The position numbers were made by a program, and so were the translations under genes. This document shows positions 27,477-36,845 of a stretch of 64,000 nucleotides of DNA, one piece after another. Source of the stretch: Gorillibacterium timonense (GTDB lineage: Bacteria; Bacillota; Bacilli; Paenibacillales; NBRC-103111); assembly GCF_001457415.1 (NCBI RefSeq), contig NZ_LN881724.1, positions 2,294,001-2,358,000 on the forward strand, read 5' to 3'. The stretch's first letter is position 1; each line of letters starts with the position of its first letter. The notes under the pieces were generated by a model, which did not search any database, was not told the origin of the DNA, and saw only the letters and a list, made by a program, of their open reading frames with translations.

Positions 27477-29090
27477 TTAAGGATTGAAAGCCCCCTTGTA
27501 AATCCAGAATTGGAGGGGAGCTTCTACATAATCGATCATTTCGTCCTTTTTCGTCATGGGATTCTTGTAGGTAAGCTCAAGATTCTTGTAGGTGGCTAAG
27601 AAGAGGGACTTCCCGGAAGAAGAGAGATGAATCTGCTCGATGAAGGCCCCTTCGGAAAACTTGGTGAAGATGGAGTACGTTTTGCTCCCTTTCGTCGTCT
27701 CGCATTTTCCTTTGTAACAGGTCGTATCGGTTGTCGTTGACTTCCCGCCTTCCTCGATCCGCTTTTTCCAGCTATCTGGTATTGGAGCATTTTGCGGCCC
27801 GGTAACAAACGGTTCTGCCGATTCATCCAGCTTGGCCCATAGAGCCGAAGCGGATAACCAGAGAGAATTCATCTTGCTGCCGCTTAGTGATACCGCTGCT
27901 CCTACGGCTGACACTCTCGACCCTCGGATTTGCGTATTCTGCAGATCATCATATGGGGTTCCGGTTGCTTTTACCCAGGAGTCTCCCGCCAGTTTGTAGG
28001 CCCCAAAGGATTCCCCGACGCCATATACCGAGTCACCCTGAACAAAGAGACGATCCAGTTTTATCCCGGCCCCCTTCAAGGGTTGAGCTTGTCCATTCGA
28101 GTATCTCCAGGCTTCATGATTCGAATTGATCATATACCAGCTGTCGGATTGGATGACGACGTCGCTGATGGTTCCTGCCTGATCGGAACCGGGAAGCTGA
28201 GTCCACTGATGATCCCGGTATTGCCAGAGTCCTCCGAAGTTCACTCCATATTTCCAGGAACCAAATGATGCTGTGAGCGCACCGTCTGAGGTCCAGTTCA
28301 GATACCAAAGATCGTCGCTGAATACGGCGGCTTTAATGGGCTGCCCCCCTAATGAACTCGTTGCTTGAGGAAGCGGGATTTTACTCCAGATTCCCTTCTC
28401 GTACATCCACAAATAATCGAGCTTGTTCTCCTCTTGCACGACGGCGACAAGCTTCCCGTCCTCAGACCATTTCAGATCTTTGACAAACCGGTTCGAAACG
28501 GGGGAACCGGCTCCCCCGAAGCTCTCCCAATTACCCGAAGCGTACTGTTGAATCCCTTCGTTCGTACCGATCGTCAACAGGCCGTCAGGGGACCAGGCTA
28601 CAGAGGTGATCGCCGTAACTTTCGGTTTCGGAAGCTGCTCCCATTTGCTTGAGTAGGTAATGGTGACGGTATTGGCCGACGAGTTCCACTTCACATCCGC
28701 ATCCATAGCCTCTGAGATAAACCTCAGCGGTACCATCGTACTCCCGTTTAGGAGCTGCGGTGCTGTCGAGAGGCTAACGCTCTTATTGTTCACATGGGCC
28801 GTTTTGGACCCGATCGTGAGCTGGATGTTGGTAAAATCCTTCGTCGCAGTCACGCGCTGGTTGGCATTGTCCCAGTTTACCGTAGCCTTCAGCTTTTCGA
28901 AAATGCTTCGCATAGGCACAAGTACGGAGCCATTCACCAATCGGGCAGGGGTATCGAACGTTTGCGCGGTCCCGTTGATGATGATTTTGATCGGCCTCTC
29001 CCCGGCTGCATCCGCTTGCGGAAGAACAGGAATGAAGATAAGAAGGCATATCAGAAGAGAAAGGACTAGAGACCGTTTCGACAGCTTCAT
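27477..29090 (-). CDS. Secreted protein with copper-amine-oxidase-N (stalk) domain and propeller-like repeats
   Basis: About 537 residues. Signal peptide (MKLSKRSLVLSLLICLLIFI, cleavage near residue 28-30), a stalk domain at about 30-145 (INGTAQTFDTPARLVNGSVL, VPMRSIFEKL, VPLRFISEAMDADVKW), then repeated beta strands with W-x-Y/W-x-pattern spacing (SVAWSPDGLLTIGTN, DLKWSEDGKLVAV, LWYLNWTSDGALT) that suggest a beta-propeller or similar. The first in-frame start at 29120 would be TTG with a poor site; ATG at 29090 gives a clean signal peptide. Stalk domains are common in Paenibacillaceae surface proteins and do not imply oxidase activity. Confidence 0.8.
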   Translation of the reverse strand: MKLSKRSLVLSLLICLLIFIPVLPQADAAGERPIKIIINGTAQTFDTPARLVNGSVLVPMRSIFEKLKATVNWDNANQRVTATKDFTNIQLTIGSKTAHVNNKSVSLSTAPQLLNGSTMVPLRFISEAMDADVKWNSSANTVTITYSSKWEQLPKPKVTAITSVAWSPDGLLTIGTNEGIQQYASGNWESFGGAGSPVSNRFVKDLKWSEDGKLVAVVQEENKLDYLWMYEKGIWSKIPLPQATSSLGGQPIKAAVFSDDLWYLNWTSDGALTASFGSWKYGVNFGGLWQYRDHQWTQLPGSDQAGTISDVVIQSDSWYMINSNHEAWRYSNGQAQPLKGAGIKLDRLFVQGDSVYGVGESFGAYKLAGDSWVKATGTPYDDLQNTQIRGSRVSAVGAAVSLSGSKMNSLWLSASALWAKLDESAEPFVTGPQNAPIPDSWKKRIEEGGKSTTTDTTCYKGKCETTKGSKTYSIFTKFSEGAFIEQIHLSSSGKSLFLATYKNLELTYKNPMTKKDEMIDYVEAPLQFWIYKGAFNP

Positions 29091-29290
29091 ACGCTCATCC
29101 GCTCCCATCCCTTGGTGCAATCGATTATGCTGGTTTCGCTCAGCGTTTCAGATGCCTCATTTGATCGTATTATGCCTTTCATTGAGTTCCTCCTCGTGCT
29201 TCATCCTATAATTTCGAATTATATGGTTTTTTGTCGATGTCCGTCTATACATAATTTCCCTAAAGTCAACCCGCATCATCAATTGCGAAG

Positions 29291-30205
29291 TCATTCTGCA
29301 GATTCTGAATTCCGGATGTCCTTTACTCGATCATTGAGAATCTGGCTGATCAAAGCATTCGCTTCGTCGGCGATTTCATGGTTGAGTCCATGTCCGACTC
29401 CCGGATAAAACCTTACATTCATGTTCATTTGAAGCAATGCGTCCTTGCCGCCCAGCTTTTGAAAAGGATCTTCTTCCCCGACGATGTAATAGGCATCCGG
29501 TTTTATTCGTTCGATCTGCTCCGGGGTAAAATAACCAACTTTGTGGAATTTCATCGCCATGTTGTTGAAACCTCTCAAGAGCTCGGTATAATGCTTCATG
29601 ATTGTTTCGTGCTCCGTAAACACAGAATATCGGTCTCCCGTAAGCTTTCTCAACAAGCGAATGATGTTTTTTCGCGTGGGAAACAGAGCCTCCGGCATGA
29701 AAATTTTCATCATGGTCTTGAGAACCGAACCCACCTTCTCCACCGGAACGGTTGAAGAGATAACGATAGCCTTACCTGCTTGATCAGGGCGTTCCGCTTT
29801 GTACAACTGGGCTAAATAACCGCCATTCGAGACCCCCATCAGATCAGGTTTTACGAGAGATAGGCCGGACAACACTTCATCGATCCAGGTGACGTCGTCA
29901 AACTCTTTGCCATAATGATCATTCGGTCGGCTTTTCCCCGGTCCGCCGATCGTATCAACGGCATACAAGCGAAATTCTCCTGCCAATGCCTTCATGTTAT
30001 AGATCCACATAAGCGCGGAATCATCTCCGACACCGTGAAAAAGGACAACCGGTTTTCCTTCTTCTTTCCCGCAAACGATGACATGGGTCGTACCATAGGT
30101 AGTCGCAATCTCCTTTTCTTCGAAATCCGTCCCCCACTGCTGCAGAAGTTCGTCATAGGATTTCATGATCCGCTGTTCGGCTTTTGCGCTTCGGTAAATG
30201 TTCAT
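29291..30205 (-). CDS. Alpha/beta hydrolase
   Basis: 304 residues. Classic fold: VVLFHGVGDDSALMW near residue 55, nucleophile Ser in LMGVSNGGYLAQLY near 125, Asp in YYIVGEEDPFQKLGG near 240 and His in GVGHGLNHE near 273. The start at 30205 shares an ATGA with the TetR stop and has AGGAGG nine bases upstream. Substrate unknown. Co-transcribed with, and likely controlled by, the TetR gene. Confidence 0.88.
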   Translation of the reverse strand: MNIYRSAKAEQRIMKSYDELLQQWGTDFEEKEIATTYGTTHVIVCGKEEGKPVVLFHGVGDDSALMWIYNMKALAGEFRLYAVDTIGGPGKSRPNDHYGKEFDDVTWIDEVLSGLSLVKPDLMGVSNGGYLAQLYKAERPDQAGKAIVISSTVPVEKVGSVLKTMMKIFMPEALFPTRKNIIRLLRKLTGDRYSVFTEHETIMKHYTELLRGFNNMAMKFHKVGYFTPEQIERIKPDAYYIVGEEDPFQKLGGKDALLQMNMNVRFYPGVGHGLNHEIADEANALISQILNDRVKDIRNSESAE

Positions 30206-30855
30206 AGAATGGACCCTCCTGTTTGATAACGGGCAAAAAAGGTATGAGCGAAGCCGCTTAGCTCCTGTTGAACGTTCTGCATCCGTTGCGCGCGATCTTC
30301 CGCATTCGATTCCGCGTTGCCCAAATTCCGTTGATAGAGAAAACAAATCATTCCGTAATACTCGCTGGCGAGCCGGCCGGGATCGGCTTCGATAAAAAAC
30401 CCGCGCTCGATCATTCTGGCAAACGTCTTCCGGCACTGATTCCAGGGCTGTTCAAACATCAATCGATTATAAAGCTCTGCAGCTTCGCGGCTCCTAAACT
30501 GTTCAATCGTCAGCATGCGCAGCATTTTGTTGATGGGTTCATGCATAAGGTAGCCTTGTACGATGCCGATCGCCACCAAGGCAAATTCATCCGGCCATAT
30601 TTCATTGACCGTATCAAAGCGATCATCAAACATCCTTTGCATGTGATCCATTCGAACCTGGACCTGCTGCAGCAAATGGTCGAAAATGTCCTGTTTGTTC
30701 TTAAAGTGATAATAGATGGCGCTCTCCTTCATACCGATGGCGCCGCTGATGGTACGAATGGATACCGCTTGGTAGCCGTTTATCGAAAATAATTCCAATG
30801 CCGTGTCTAGAATGAGCTGCTTCGTATCGGTTCGATCCTCGTCTCCCTTTACCAT
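30202..30855 (-). CDS. TetR family transcriptional regulator
   Basis: About 217 residues. Helix-turn-helix ILDTALELFSINGYQAVSIR and KESAIYYHFKNKQDIFDHLL, then a ligand domain rich in aromatic and Met residues. Two ATGs compete; the one at 30855 is 11 bases after AAGGAG, while 30864 is only two bases away from it, so I use 30855. First gene of a unit with the hydrolase (ATGA overlap). A perfect inverted repeat lies about 50 bases upstream and is probably its own operator. Confidence 0.88.
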   Translation of the reverse strand: MVKGDEDRTDTKQLILDTALELFSINGYQAVSIRTISGAIGMKESAIYYHFKNKQDIFDHLLQQVQVRMDHMQRMFDDRFDTVNEIWPDEFALVAIGIVQGYLMHEPINKMLRMLTIEQFRSREAAELYNRLMFEQPWNQCRKTFARMIERGFFIEADPGRLASEYYGMICFLYQRNLGNAESNAEDRAQRMQNVQQELSGFAHTFFARYQTGGSIL

Positions 30856-30904
30856 TACAGACATTACTCCTTCCAATTGGAATCGATTAAGACTCATCTC
30901 CACT

Positions 30905-30926
30905 TTACTTAACGTTCGTTAAGTAA
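30905..30926 (-). promoter_or_regulatory. TetR operator (22-base inverted repeat)
   Basis: TTACTTAACG and CGTTAAGTAA form perfect 10-base arms separated by TT. The position, upstream of the TetR-hydrolase unit and after the preceding terminator, and the symmetry fit a TetR autoregulatory site. Confidence 0.75.
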
Positions 30927-30948
30927 TCAAGATAAATTTGGCATCAAC

Positions 30949-30985
30949 TAAAAAAACTTCTCCCCGCCTATGCGGTGAAGAAGTT
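30949..30985 (-). terminator. Intrinsic terminator after the CBS gene
   Basis: Long imperfect stem (30955-30968 with 30972-30985) followed on the minus strand by TTTTTTT. Confidence 0.8.
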
Positions 30986-31035
30986 TTCCTTCGTTATAAA
31001 TGCTAGGATTCGGATACCTAATCCCGAATAGGTAC

Positions 31036-31491
31036 TTAGAGCAGCGCCTTGAAGGCATGGCGGATCACGTCGCCTCGGCTGATGATACCGACCAGCACCC
31101 CGTTCCGCTCGACCGGAACCTTCTTGATCCGCTTCTTGCCGAGGATGGCGGCGATCTTCTCGATCTCCTCGTCCCATTGCACAGTAATGACCTTCTTCTT
31201 GGCGATGGACATGACATGAAGATCGAGCAGCTTCCGGGCACGTTCCTCGAATTCGTCGTCATCCCCTTTGAGAAGGACGGTGTGGAAATAAAAATCAACA
31301 ATTAAATCCTCATGCTTGCCCAAGCAGCGCATGATGTCGCCGTCGCTCAGATAAGCGACGATCTCATTTCGTTCGTTCACAACGGGCATGCCGCTGATGC
31401 GATAAGTAATGCATTTCTCGATAAACGTCCGAACCGTGTCGGTCTCTTTGATTTTATAAACCTGCTGGATCATGATTTCATGAGCCTTCAT
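31036..31491 (-). CDS. Tandem CBS domain protein
   Basis: 151 residues made of two CBS domains (IMIQQVYKIKETDTVRTFIE to SDGDIMRC; HVMSIAKKKVITVQWDEEIE to SRGDVIR). Stand-alone CBS pairs bind adenine nucleotides and act as energy or ionic sensors for other proteins. The partner is not evident. It is followed by a strong terminator; another CBS protein is encoded at 44618-45022. Confidence 0.88.
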   Translation of the reverse strand: MKAHEIMIQQVYKIKETDTVRTFIEKCITYRISGMPVVNERNEIVAYLSDGDIMRCLGKHEDLIVDFYFHTVLLKGDDDEFEERARKLLDLHVMSIAKKKVITVQWDEEIEKIAAILGKKRIKKVPVERNGVLVGIISRGDVIRHAFKALL

Positions 31492-31733
31492 GCGTCCACT
31501 CCATTGTCGATCAGTCTGATTGCCGTACTCTTACAGGATGCAATAAAAAGTATACGCTTTCGTATCATCTTTCTGCAATATGGCAGGTTTAGAGTTCCCT
31601 CGCAGAGTATATGGATATATTGATTTTTTGTGAACGACAAATGATTACATTATTCACAGTAGCTCGTTTTTTTCAGAATGTTATAGTGATAAGGTGGATC
31701 TGGAATATCAGGTATTTTTGGGGGGCAAACAAG

Positions 31734-32201
31734 ATGAAACAGAAGGAATCGAGAAGACTTTACCCTATCGGTCTGGTATTCCTGGCCCTGCTACTCGCGG
31801 GGGGGATTGTATGGTATAAATTCCCCTATACAGCTGATCGGTATCTCCCGCCTGAGGAAAAGATTCAAGCGATTATGTATGGGACCTTCTATGCAGATAG
31901 AGAGTTTAAGGGTAGGGACATTTATATCAAGGATCGGGAAAGGATCTCGGAGTTTTATGATAAATTTCGTGAAGTGCGTGGCGTCCGGTTGCTGGGAGGA
32001 CGAAATGGCATTGTTGCCCCAAAGTCCATGATGATGATTCTGGTTTGCGTGGATGACGGCAAGGAAAAACACGTGAGTCTGGTCATAAGCAGCGAAGGCG
32101 ACATTAGCCTGAACGGTGGAAAAAAAGCGATTCGTTTGCGGTCCCGCCCGAAGGACACCCTCTTTACAAGCTTGAAAGCCTTCTTTTCGGATGATGAATG
32201 A
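31734..32201 (+). CDS. Hypothetical membrane-anchored protein
   Basis: 155 residues from the ATG at 31734, which has a G-rich site upstream and gives a positively charged start and one N-terminal membrane helix (about 12-30; LYPIGLVFLALLLAGGIVWY). The remainder (about 35-155) is a small soluble alpha/beta domain outside the membrane: FKGRDIYIKDRERISEFYDK and LVCVDDGKEKHVSLVIS. No recognised family; an earlier ATG at 31611 would put a run of unlikely residues before the helix. Possible sensor or lipoprotein-like accessory protein. Confidence 0.65.
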   Translation: MKQKESRRLYPIGLVFLALLLAGGIVWYKFPYTADRYLPPEEKIQAIMYGTFYADREFKGRDIYIKDRERISEFYDKFREVRGVRLLGGRNGIVAPKSMMMILVCVDDGKEKHVSLVISSEGDISLNGGKKAIRLRSRPKDTLFTSLKAFFSDDE

Positions 32202-32226
32202 GGCTGGACCGTCAACCACCCTCTAT

Positions 32227-32278
32227 AAAAAATCGCCCGTCTTCTTGGCATCTCAGCCAAGCGGAGGGCGATTTTTTT
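32227..32278. terminator. Bidirectional terminator
   Basis: Long stem around a six-base loop (AAATCGCCC... with ...GGGCGATTT and inner CTTGGC/GCCAAG), flanked by A-run and T-run, ending the hypothetical gene (plus) and the mnmH operon (minus). Confidence 0.85.
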
Positions 32279-32371
32279 GCGAAGTGGGTAAGGAGAGACC
32301 GTCTGTGAGGCATAATGCCGATCCCTTTTGCAGAGAACTGCGGGAACACGACCGAGCATCCCTACCCCACC

Positions 32372-33415
32372 TTATGAGGAGCCATCGCGTGAAGCTAGAT
32401 AGGCCAGAATGGCCGCTTCCGCTTCATCCGCATTCCGAACGTCAAAGATGATCTTCTCGACGTTCTCCCTAATCGGAGAGGAATGCTCATACCTCGGGTC
32501 ATAGTAATGCTCTAGCAAGAGGGATACCGCTTCCCCGAACTCGTCGTTTCCTAAACATTGTTCAATCTCGGCTGCAACCGGAATATGTATCCGCCCTTTG
32601 ATGAACCGGAACGCTTCGAGATAAGCTTCCTTATGCTCTTCCGGTCGATAATCCGCAAGAATTTGACGTACGCGGGCTTCGAGCGGCATTTCAATCCAGA
32701 GCTGCGTCGCCTGATCCTTCTGTTCCGCGAGAAAAGGAGGCATGACGACTTTGCCGATCCGTTTGCTCTCAGCTTCGAATAAGAGATACCGACGATGTTG
32801 GTGCCCCAGCAGCTCTTCTGCGAGAAGGGCATCGAAGGTCTTCTGGTTGTTCGCTTGAAGACCAATTTGACCGAATACAGAGCCGCGATGTCCGGCCATC
32901 CCTTCCAAGTCAAGCACCGGGTACCCTTTCGCCTTTAGTCGCCGCAGCAGATTCGTTTTCCCAGTGCCCGTCAAGCCGTGGATGACATACGGTTTGGGCT
33001 GGAAATCGAAGGCTTCCAGCTTGTCCAACACCCATTGCCGGTAAGCCCGATAACCGCCTGACAAGCGATAGACATGGATATCCATCAAGGATAGCACCGT
33101 CGCAACCGTCTTGCTGCGCATACCGCCCCGCCAGCAGAAAACAGCCTTGTCGCCCGGAATGGCGGCGAATTCCTTAACGAACTGCGGCAGCTTGGCGGAG
33201 GCGATTTCGAGCCCTCGTTCCTTGGCGGCATGCACGCCTACTTGAACATACAAGGTTCCCACTTCGGCACGCTCATCATCTGTGAAGAACGGGATGTTTC
33301 GACTCCCGGGAATGGTCGCATCTCTGAACTCCGAAGGGGAGCGCACATCGATCAATGCGACGGGTTTGGTGGCTTGACGCTCCTTTATTTTCTCAATTGA
33401 AAGGTCCTGGAACAA
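32372..33415 (-). CDS. mnmH: tRNA 2-selenouridine synthase
   Basis: 347 residues; uses selenophosphate to replace sulfur with selenium on the wobble uridine of Lys, Glu and Gln tRNAs. N-terminal rhodanese domain with catalytic Cys94 in CWRGGMRS, and a P-loop domain with GLTGTGKT at 147-154. The start codon is TTG, with AAGGAG eight bases upstream. It follows selD by 54 bases, so the selenium donor enzyme and the user are one operon. No selA or selB is visible in the window, so tRNA modification may be the only selenium use. Confidence 0.92.
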   Translation of the reverse strand: MFQDLSIEKIKERQATKPVALIDVRSPSEFRDATIPGSRNIPFFTDDERAEVGTLYVQVGVHAAKERGLEIASAKLPQFVKEFAAIPGDKAVFCWRGGMRSKTVATVLSLMDIHVYRLSGGYRAYRQWVLDKLEAFDFQPKPYVIHGLTGTGKTNLLRRLKAKGYPVLDLEGMAGHRGSVFGQIGLQANNQKTFDALLAEELLGHQHRRYLLFEAESKRIGKVVMPPFLAEQKDQATQLWIEMPLEARVRQILADYRPEEHKEAYLEAFRFIKGRIHIPVAAEIEQCLGNDEFGEAVSLLLEHYYDPRYEHSSPIRENVEKIIFDVRNADEAEAAILAYLASRDGSS

Positions 33416-33469
33416 GAGATTCTCTCCTTCTGCCCGATTACGGTCCGGCGTTCAGCATGGGGAACTTGT

Positions 33470-34531
33470 CTAGTTCGAATCGGCCAGGACCGTGATCTCT
33501 CCGGGATGCTGGACGGTAACTTCACCGATCAGGGCGGCCTCGACGCCGGCTTCCTTCAGCTTGGCCAAAAGCTCATCGCTGTCCTCCGGAGCAACGGCAA
33601 TCAATAACCCGCCTGAGGTGACCGCATCGCAGAGGATGTAGCGGTCGAGTTGGTCCATCTCTTCCGGAAAGCGGATGCTCCCTTCCAGGTGGGCGAAGTT
33701 ATTCCGCGTTCCGCCCGGTACGAAGCCCTGCTCGGCCAATTCGCGGACACGCGGCAGGATGGGCACAGCCGCCTTGCGGATGATGAGCCCCATTCCGCTT
33801 CCCTTTGCCATCTCGGAGCCATGCCCGAGCAGACCGAAGCCGGTGACATCCGTGCAAGCATGCACATCATAGGAAGCCATGATGGACGCTGCCGTTTTAT
33901 TTAAGGTCGACATGACCGAGGTGAGGCGTTTCGTTTCTTCTTCGGTAAGCTGATCCTTCTTGATGGAGGTCGTCAGGATTCCAACTCCGATCGGCTTGGT
34001 AAGAATCAACTGGTCTCCCGGCTTCGCACCAGCATTGGTCCGCACCTTGTCCGGGTGAACGAGTCCGGTAACGGCAAGCCCGAATTTCGGCTCCTTGTCG
34101 TCAATCGAGTGCCCTCCAACCAGCGTCGCACCGGCTTCCTTCACTTTGTCTGCCGCCCCGCGGAGAATGTCCGCGAGGATGCTCTTATCTAGCGTAGAGA
34201 TCGGGAACGCCACGATATTGAGCACCGTTAAGGGCTCGCCGCCCATCGCATAGATATCACTGAGCGCGTTTGCCGCGGCAATCTGCCCGAAGGAGTACGG
34301 ATCGTCCACGATTGGTGTGAAGAAGTCGACGGTTTGAACGATTGCCAGCTCGTCCGTCAGCCGGTAAACTCCCGCATCATCGCTTGTGTCGAGTCCAACT
34401 AGCAGATTTGGATTGGGAACGGCAGGCGGCAGACTGCGGATGACCTCCATCAGATCGGCAGGTCCGATTTTGCAGCCGCAGCCTCCTTTTGAAGAGAGAG
34501 AAGTCAATTTGATCGGTTCGGCTTGATTCAT
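33470..34531 (-). CDS. selD: Selenide, water dikinase (selenophosphate synthetase)
   Basis: 353 residues; makes monoselenophosphate from selenide and ATP. The catalytic residue is Cys18 in GGCGCKI (no selenocysteine), followed by the ATP-binding Lys21; the GLDTSDDAGVYRL and FSAANALSDIYAMGG-like motifs are clear. It heads the operon with mnmH. AAAGGAG stands upstream of the ATG. Upstream on the same strand is a TetR gene, 86 bases away, probably a separate unit. Confidence 0.95.
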   Translation of the reverse strand: MNQAEPIKLTSLSSKGGCGCKIGPADLMEVIRSLPPAVPNPNLLVGLDTSDDAGVYRLTDELAIVQTVDFFTPIVDDPYSFGQIAAANALSDIYAMGGEPLTVLNIVAFPISTLDKSILADILRGAADKVKEAGATLVGGHSIDDKEPKFGLAVTGLVHPDKVRTNAGAKPGDQLILTKPIGVGILTTSIKKDQLTEEETKRLTSVMSTLNKTAASIMASYDVHACTDVTGFGLLGHGSEMAKGSGMGLIIRKAAVPILPRVRELAEQGFVPGGTRNNFAHLEGSIRFPEEMDQLDRYILCDAVTSGGLLIAVAPEDSDELLAKLKEAGVEAALIGEVTVQHPGEITVLADSN

Positions 34532-34617
34532 TCTATTTCCGCTCCTTTATGCCGGATTCGGCCTATGCCTCCATCTTACATCATGTTTCGAGTTTGTCCA
34601 AACGGGTTCATCATCTG

Positions 34618-35304
34618 CTAGAGTGTGTTTGTCTTCGCCTGAATCACCTGCTCAATCCCCAACAGGATCAACTTTACGCCGAATTCAAATGCCCCATCCG
34701 TCCCCATCAGATCGAACAACCCGCTCTTGTAGATCCTCCGGAACAGTCCCGCTTCCGTCTCGCTCATGGAATCCAGAAGACGGATCATCTCCCTGTTCGA
34801 ATGCTCTCCCTGCTCCTTAAGAATAGCGGAGACATTACGCTGATGCTGATAATCGTCCAGAACGAAGAAGAAGACATAGTTCACAAGCGTAAGAACCGCT
34901 TGTAATTTCTGCTCTTCCTCTAGCGGCGTCGATTCCACGCAGAGCAGCATACGGTTGGTGAACCGGATCATGTCCGGTTCGTGGGGCAGCGTCATCATCA
35001 TGAGCTGTGTGGAGCAAGGATACCGACTGAGCACACTCCGTATGGTTACCGCAAGGTCTGTCAGCTGCTCCTTCCAATCCCCCTCAGAGAGGAGCTCCTC
35101 CAGGATAATCTTCGATACTTGGTTGGCCAGACGGTAGTAAAGATCCTGCTTGCTCTTAAAATACCAGTACAAAGAGGGAGCCTGAATCCCCAGCCGGTCG
35201 GCCAATCGTCTCAGGCTGAATTTCTCGATGTCCTCCTCCCCCAGAAGCTTCCATGAGGCATCCAAAATCATATCCTCTGAAATCTGAGGCTGCTGCTTTT
35301 TCAT
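34618..35304 (-). CDS. TetR family regulator (TetR_C type)
   Basis: 228 residues from the ATG at 35304, nine bases from an AAGGG site; an ATG two codons earlier sits on that site. Helix-turn-helix (ILDASWKLLGEEDIEKFSLR, IQAPSLYWYFKSKQDL) and a C-terminal domain of the tetracycline-repressor class. Divergent from a MATE transporter; the gap contains three copies of a TCTAACA-based repeat, so it is the likely repressor of the MATE gene. Confidence 0.9.
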   Translation of the reverse strand: MKKQQPQISEDMILDASWKLLGEEDIEKFSLRRLADRLGIQAPSLYWYFKSKQDLYYRLANQVSKIILEELLSEGDWKEQLTDLAVTIRSVLSRYPCSTQLMMMTLPHEPDMIRFTNRMLLCVESTPLEEEQKLQAVLTLVNYVFFFVLDDYQHQRNVSAILKEQGEHSNREMIRLLDSMSETEAGLFRRIYKSGLFDLMGTDGAFEFGVKLILLGIEQVIQAKTNTL

Positions 35305-35321
35305 CAACATCCGCCCTTTTA

Positions 35322-35405
35322 TCTAACAGTGTAAGTTTATGCTTTACAGCTTCTTAGGTTCATGATATCATCTAACACTGTAAGGTTCAATCTAACACCG
35401 TTAGA
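35322..35405. promoter_or_regulatory. Three TCTAACA operator repeats in the TetR/MATE gap
   Basis: Copies at 35322-35335 (TCTAACAGTGTAAG), 35371-35384 (TCTAACACTGTAAG) and 35391-35405 (TCTAACACCGTTAGA, itself palindromic). The last two start exactly 20 bases apart. They fit dimer-of-dimers TetR binding covering both divergent promoters. Confidence 0.65.
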
Positions 35406-35437
35406 TTAACACTAAACTAAAGAAAGCAGTGATCCGC

Positions 35438-36790
35438 ATGGATGCAGAAAACCTTCATTATTTTGAAAAAGCACCCATCACAAAAGCCGTAGCTCACTTC
35501 GCTGTACCGATGATGCTAGGCACGTCAATGAGTGTTATCTATTCCATCTTGAATGCCTATTTCCTTGGTACACTCCACAATACGGCCATGTTAACCGCCC
35601 TCGCACTAACCTTGCCGTTATTTGCAGTCATTATGGCTCTAGGCAACTTGATTGGCATCGGTAGCGGGACATTCATCTCCCGTTTGTTGGGAGAGAAAAA
35701 TGATGAGGATGTCAAGCATGTGTCTTCCTTCGCTTTTTACAGCAGTTTGGTTCTTGGTCTTATCGTGGTGGTTATCGGTCTCCCGTTCATCGATCCTATC
35801 GTTCATGGTCTGGGGGCAACGCCGGATTCCTTCGGATATACAAAGGATTATGTCACGATTATGCTTATCGGTTCACCCATCGTCGTATTATTCTTCACGC
35901 TGGAGAATATCGTACGCTCGGAGGGTGCTGCCATCACATCGATGATCGGTATGATTCTCAGTGTTGTTGTGAATATGATTCTCGATGCGCTTGTCATCTT
36001 CGTCTTCCATTGGGGCGTGATTGGCGTTGCGTCTGCAACGGTCCTTTCAAACTTGGTTGCGACTGTCTTTTTCGCCTTCCATATCGGATATAAGAGCCCC
36101 TTCTTAACGATCTCTATAAAATGGTTCAAGGCTACCAAGGAGATTCTGAGCAATGTATTCAAAATCGGAGTTCCCGTCTTTGTGATGAGCATCTTCTTGG
36201 GGGCCATGTCACTCATCTTTAACCATTATCTTGTCGAATATGGGGATCAAGCCGTAGCGGCTTACGGAATTTCATCCCGTTTATTGCAATTTCCTGAGTT
36301 TATTCTGATGGGATTATGCGAGGGAGTCGTACCGCTCATTGCCTTCTCATTTACAGCGAATAAATTACGCATGAAGCATACCATTCAATTCACGATCAAA
36401 GCGATTGTGGCGTTAGCCGTCGTGTTCGGCATTATCGTTTATTTGATTTCCGACCACTTAATTGGTTTGTTTACGAATGACCCTCAATTAATTGAAATGG
36501 GCAGCTACATTCTGCATGTGACGTTCTTATCCTTGTTCATCACAGGAATGACCACATTGTTTACAGGAATCTTCCAAGCAACTGCGCAAGGAACCGCCGC
36601 GTTTGTTATGTCCGTTACTCAAGGAGTTACGCTAATTCCCGTGCTGTATATAGCCAATCGAATGAATGGCTTCCACGGAGTGGTCTGGTCGCTCGTCTTT
36701 GCGGATGCCGTCGCATTCCTGGTTGGAGCCATCATGTTGTATGTTCTGCGGAACAAATTACAGCCGGATTTGGATGCTCTAGCCCAATAG
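35438..36790 (+). CDS. MATE family efflux transporter
   Basis: 450 residues with about 12 membrane helices and the MATE core (ITKAVAHFAVPMMLGTSMSV, IGSGTFISRLLGEKN, IGVASATVLSNLVA, GVVPLIAFSFTANK). Likely a drug or metabolite/Na+ or H+ antiporter. The ATG at 35438 is preferred to the GTG three codons earlier, though neither has a strong site. It is repressed, by inference, by the divergent TetR protein. Confidence 0.9.
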   Translation: MDAENLHYFEKAPITKAVAHFAVPMMLGTSMSVIYSILNAYFLGTLHNTAMLTALALTLPLFAVIMALGNLIGIGSGTFISRLLGEKNDEDVKHVSSFAFYSSLVLGLIVVVIGLPFIDPIVHGLGATPDSFGYTKDYVTIMLIGSPIVVLFFTLENIVRSEGAAITSMIGMILSVVVNMILDALVIFVFHWGVIGVASATVLSNLVATVFFAFHIGYKSPFLTISIKWFKATKEILSNVFKIGVPVFVMSIFLGAMSLIFNHYLVEYGDQAVAAYGISSRLLQFPEFILMGLCEGVVPLIAFSFTANKLRMKHTIQFTIKAIVALAVVFGIIVYLISDHLIGLFTNDPQLIEMGSYILHVTFLSLFITGMTTLFTGIFQATAQGTAAFVMSVTQGVTLIPVLYIANRMNGFHGVVWSLVFADAVAFLVGAIMLYVLRNKLQPDLDALAQ

Positions 36791-36805
36791 AAACCATAAC
36801 ACGCA

Positions 36806-36845
36806 AGAAGGTAGGATAAGGGTGCTCCCTGATCCTACCTTCTTT
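36806..36845 (+). terminator. Terminator after the MATE gene
   Basis: Perfect 12-base-pair stem (AGAAGGTAGGAT with ATCCTACCTTCT) followed by TTTATG. Confidence 0.75.
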
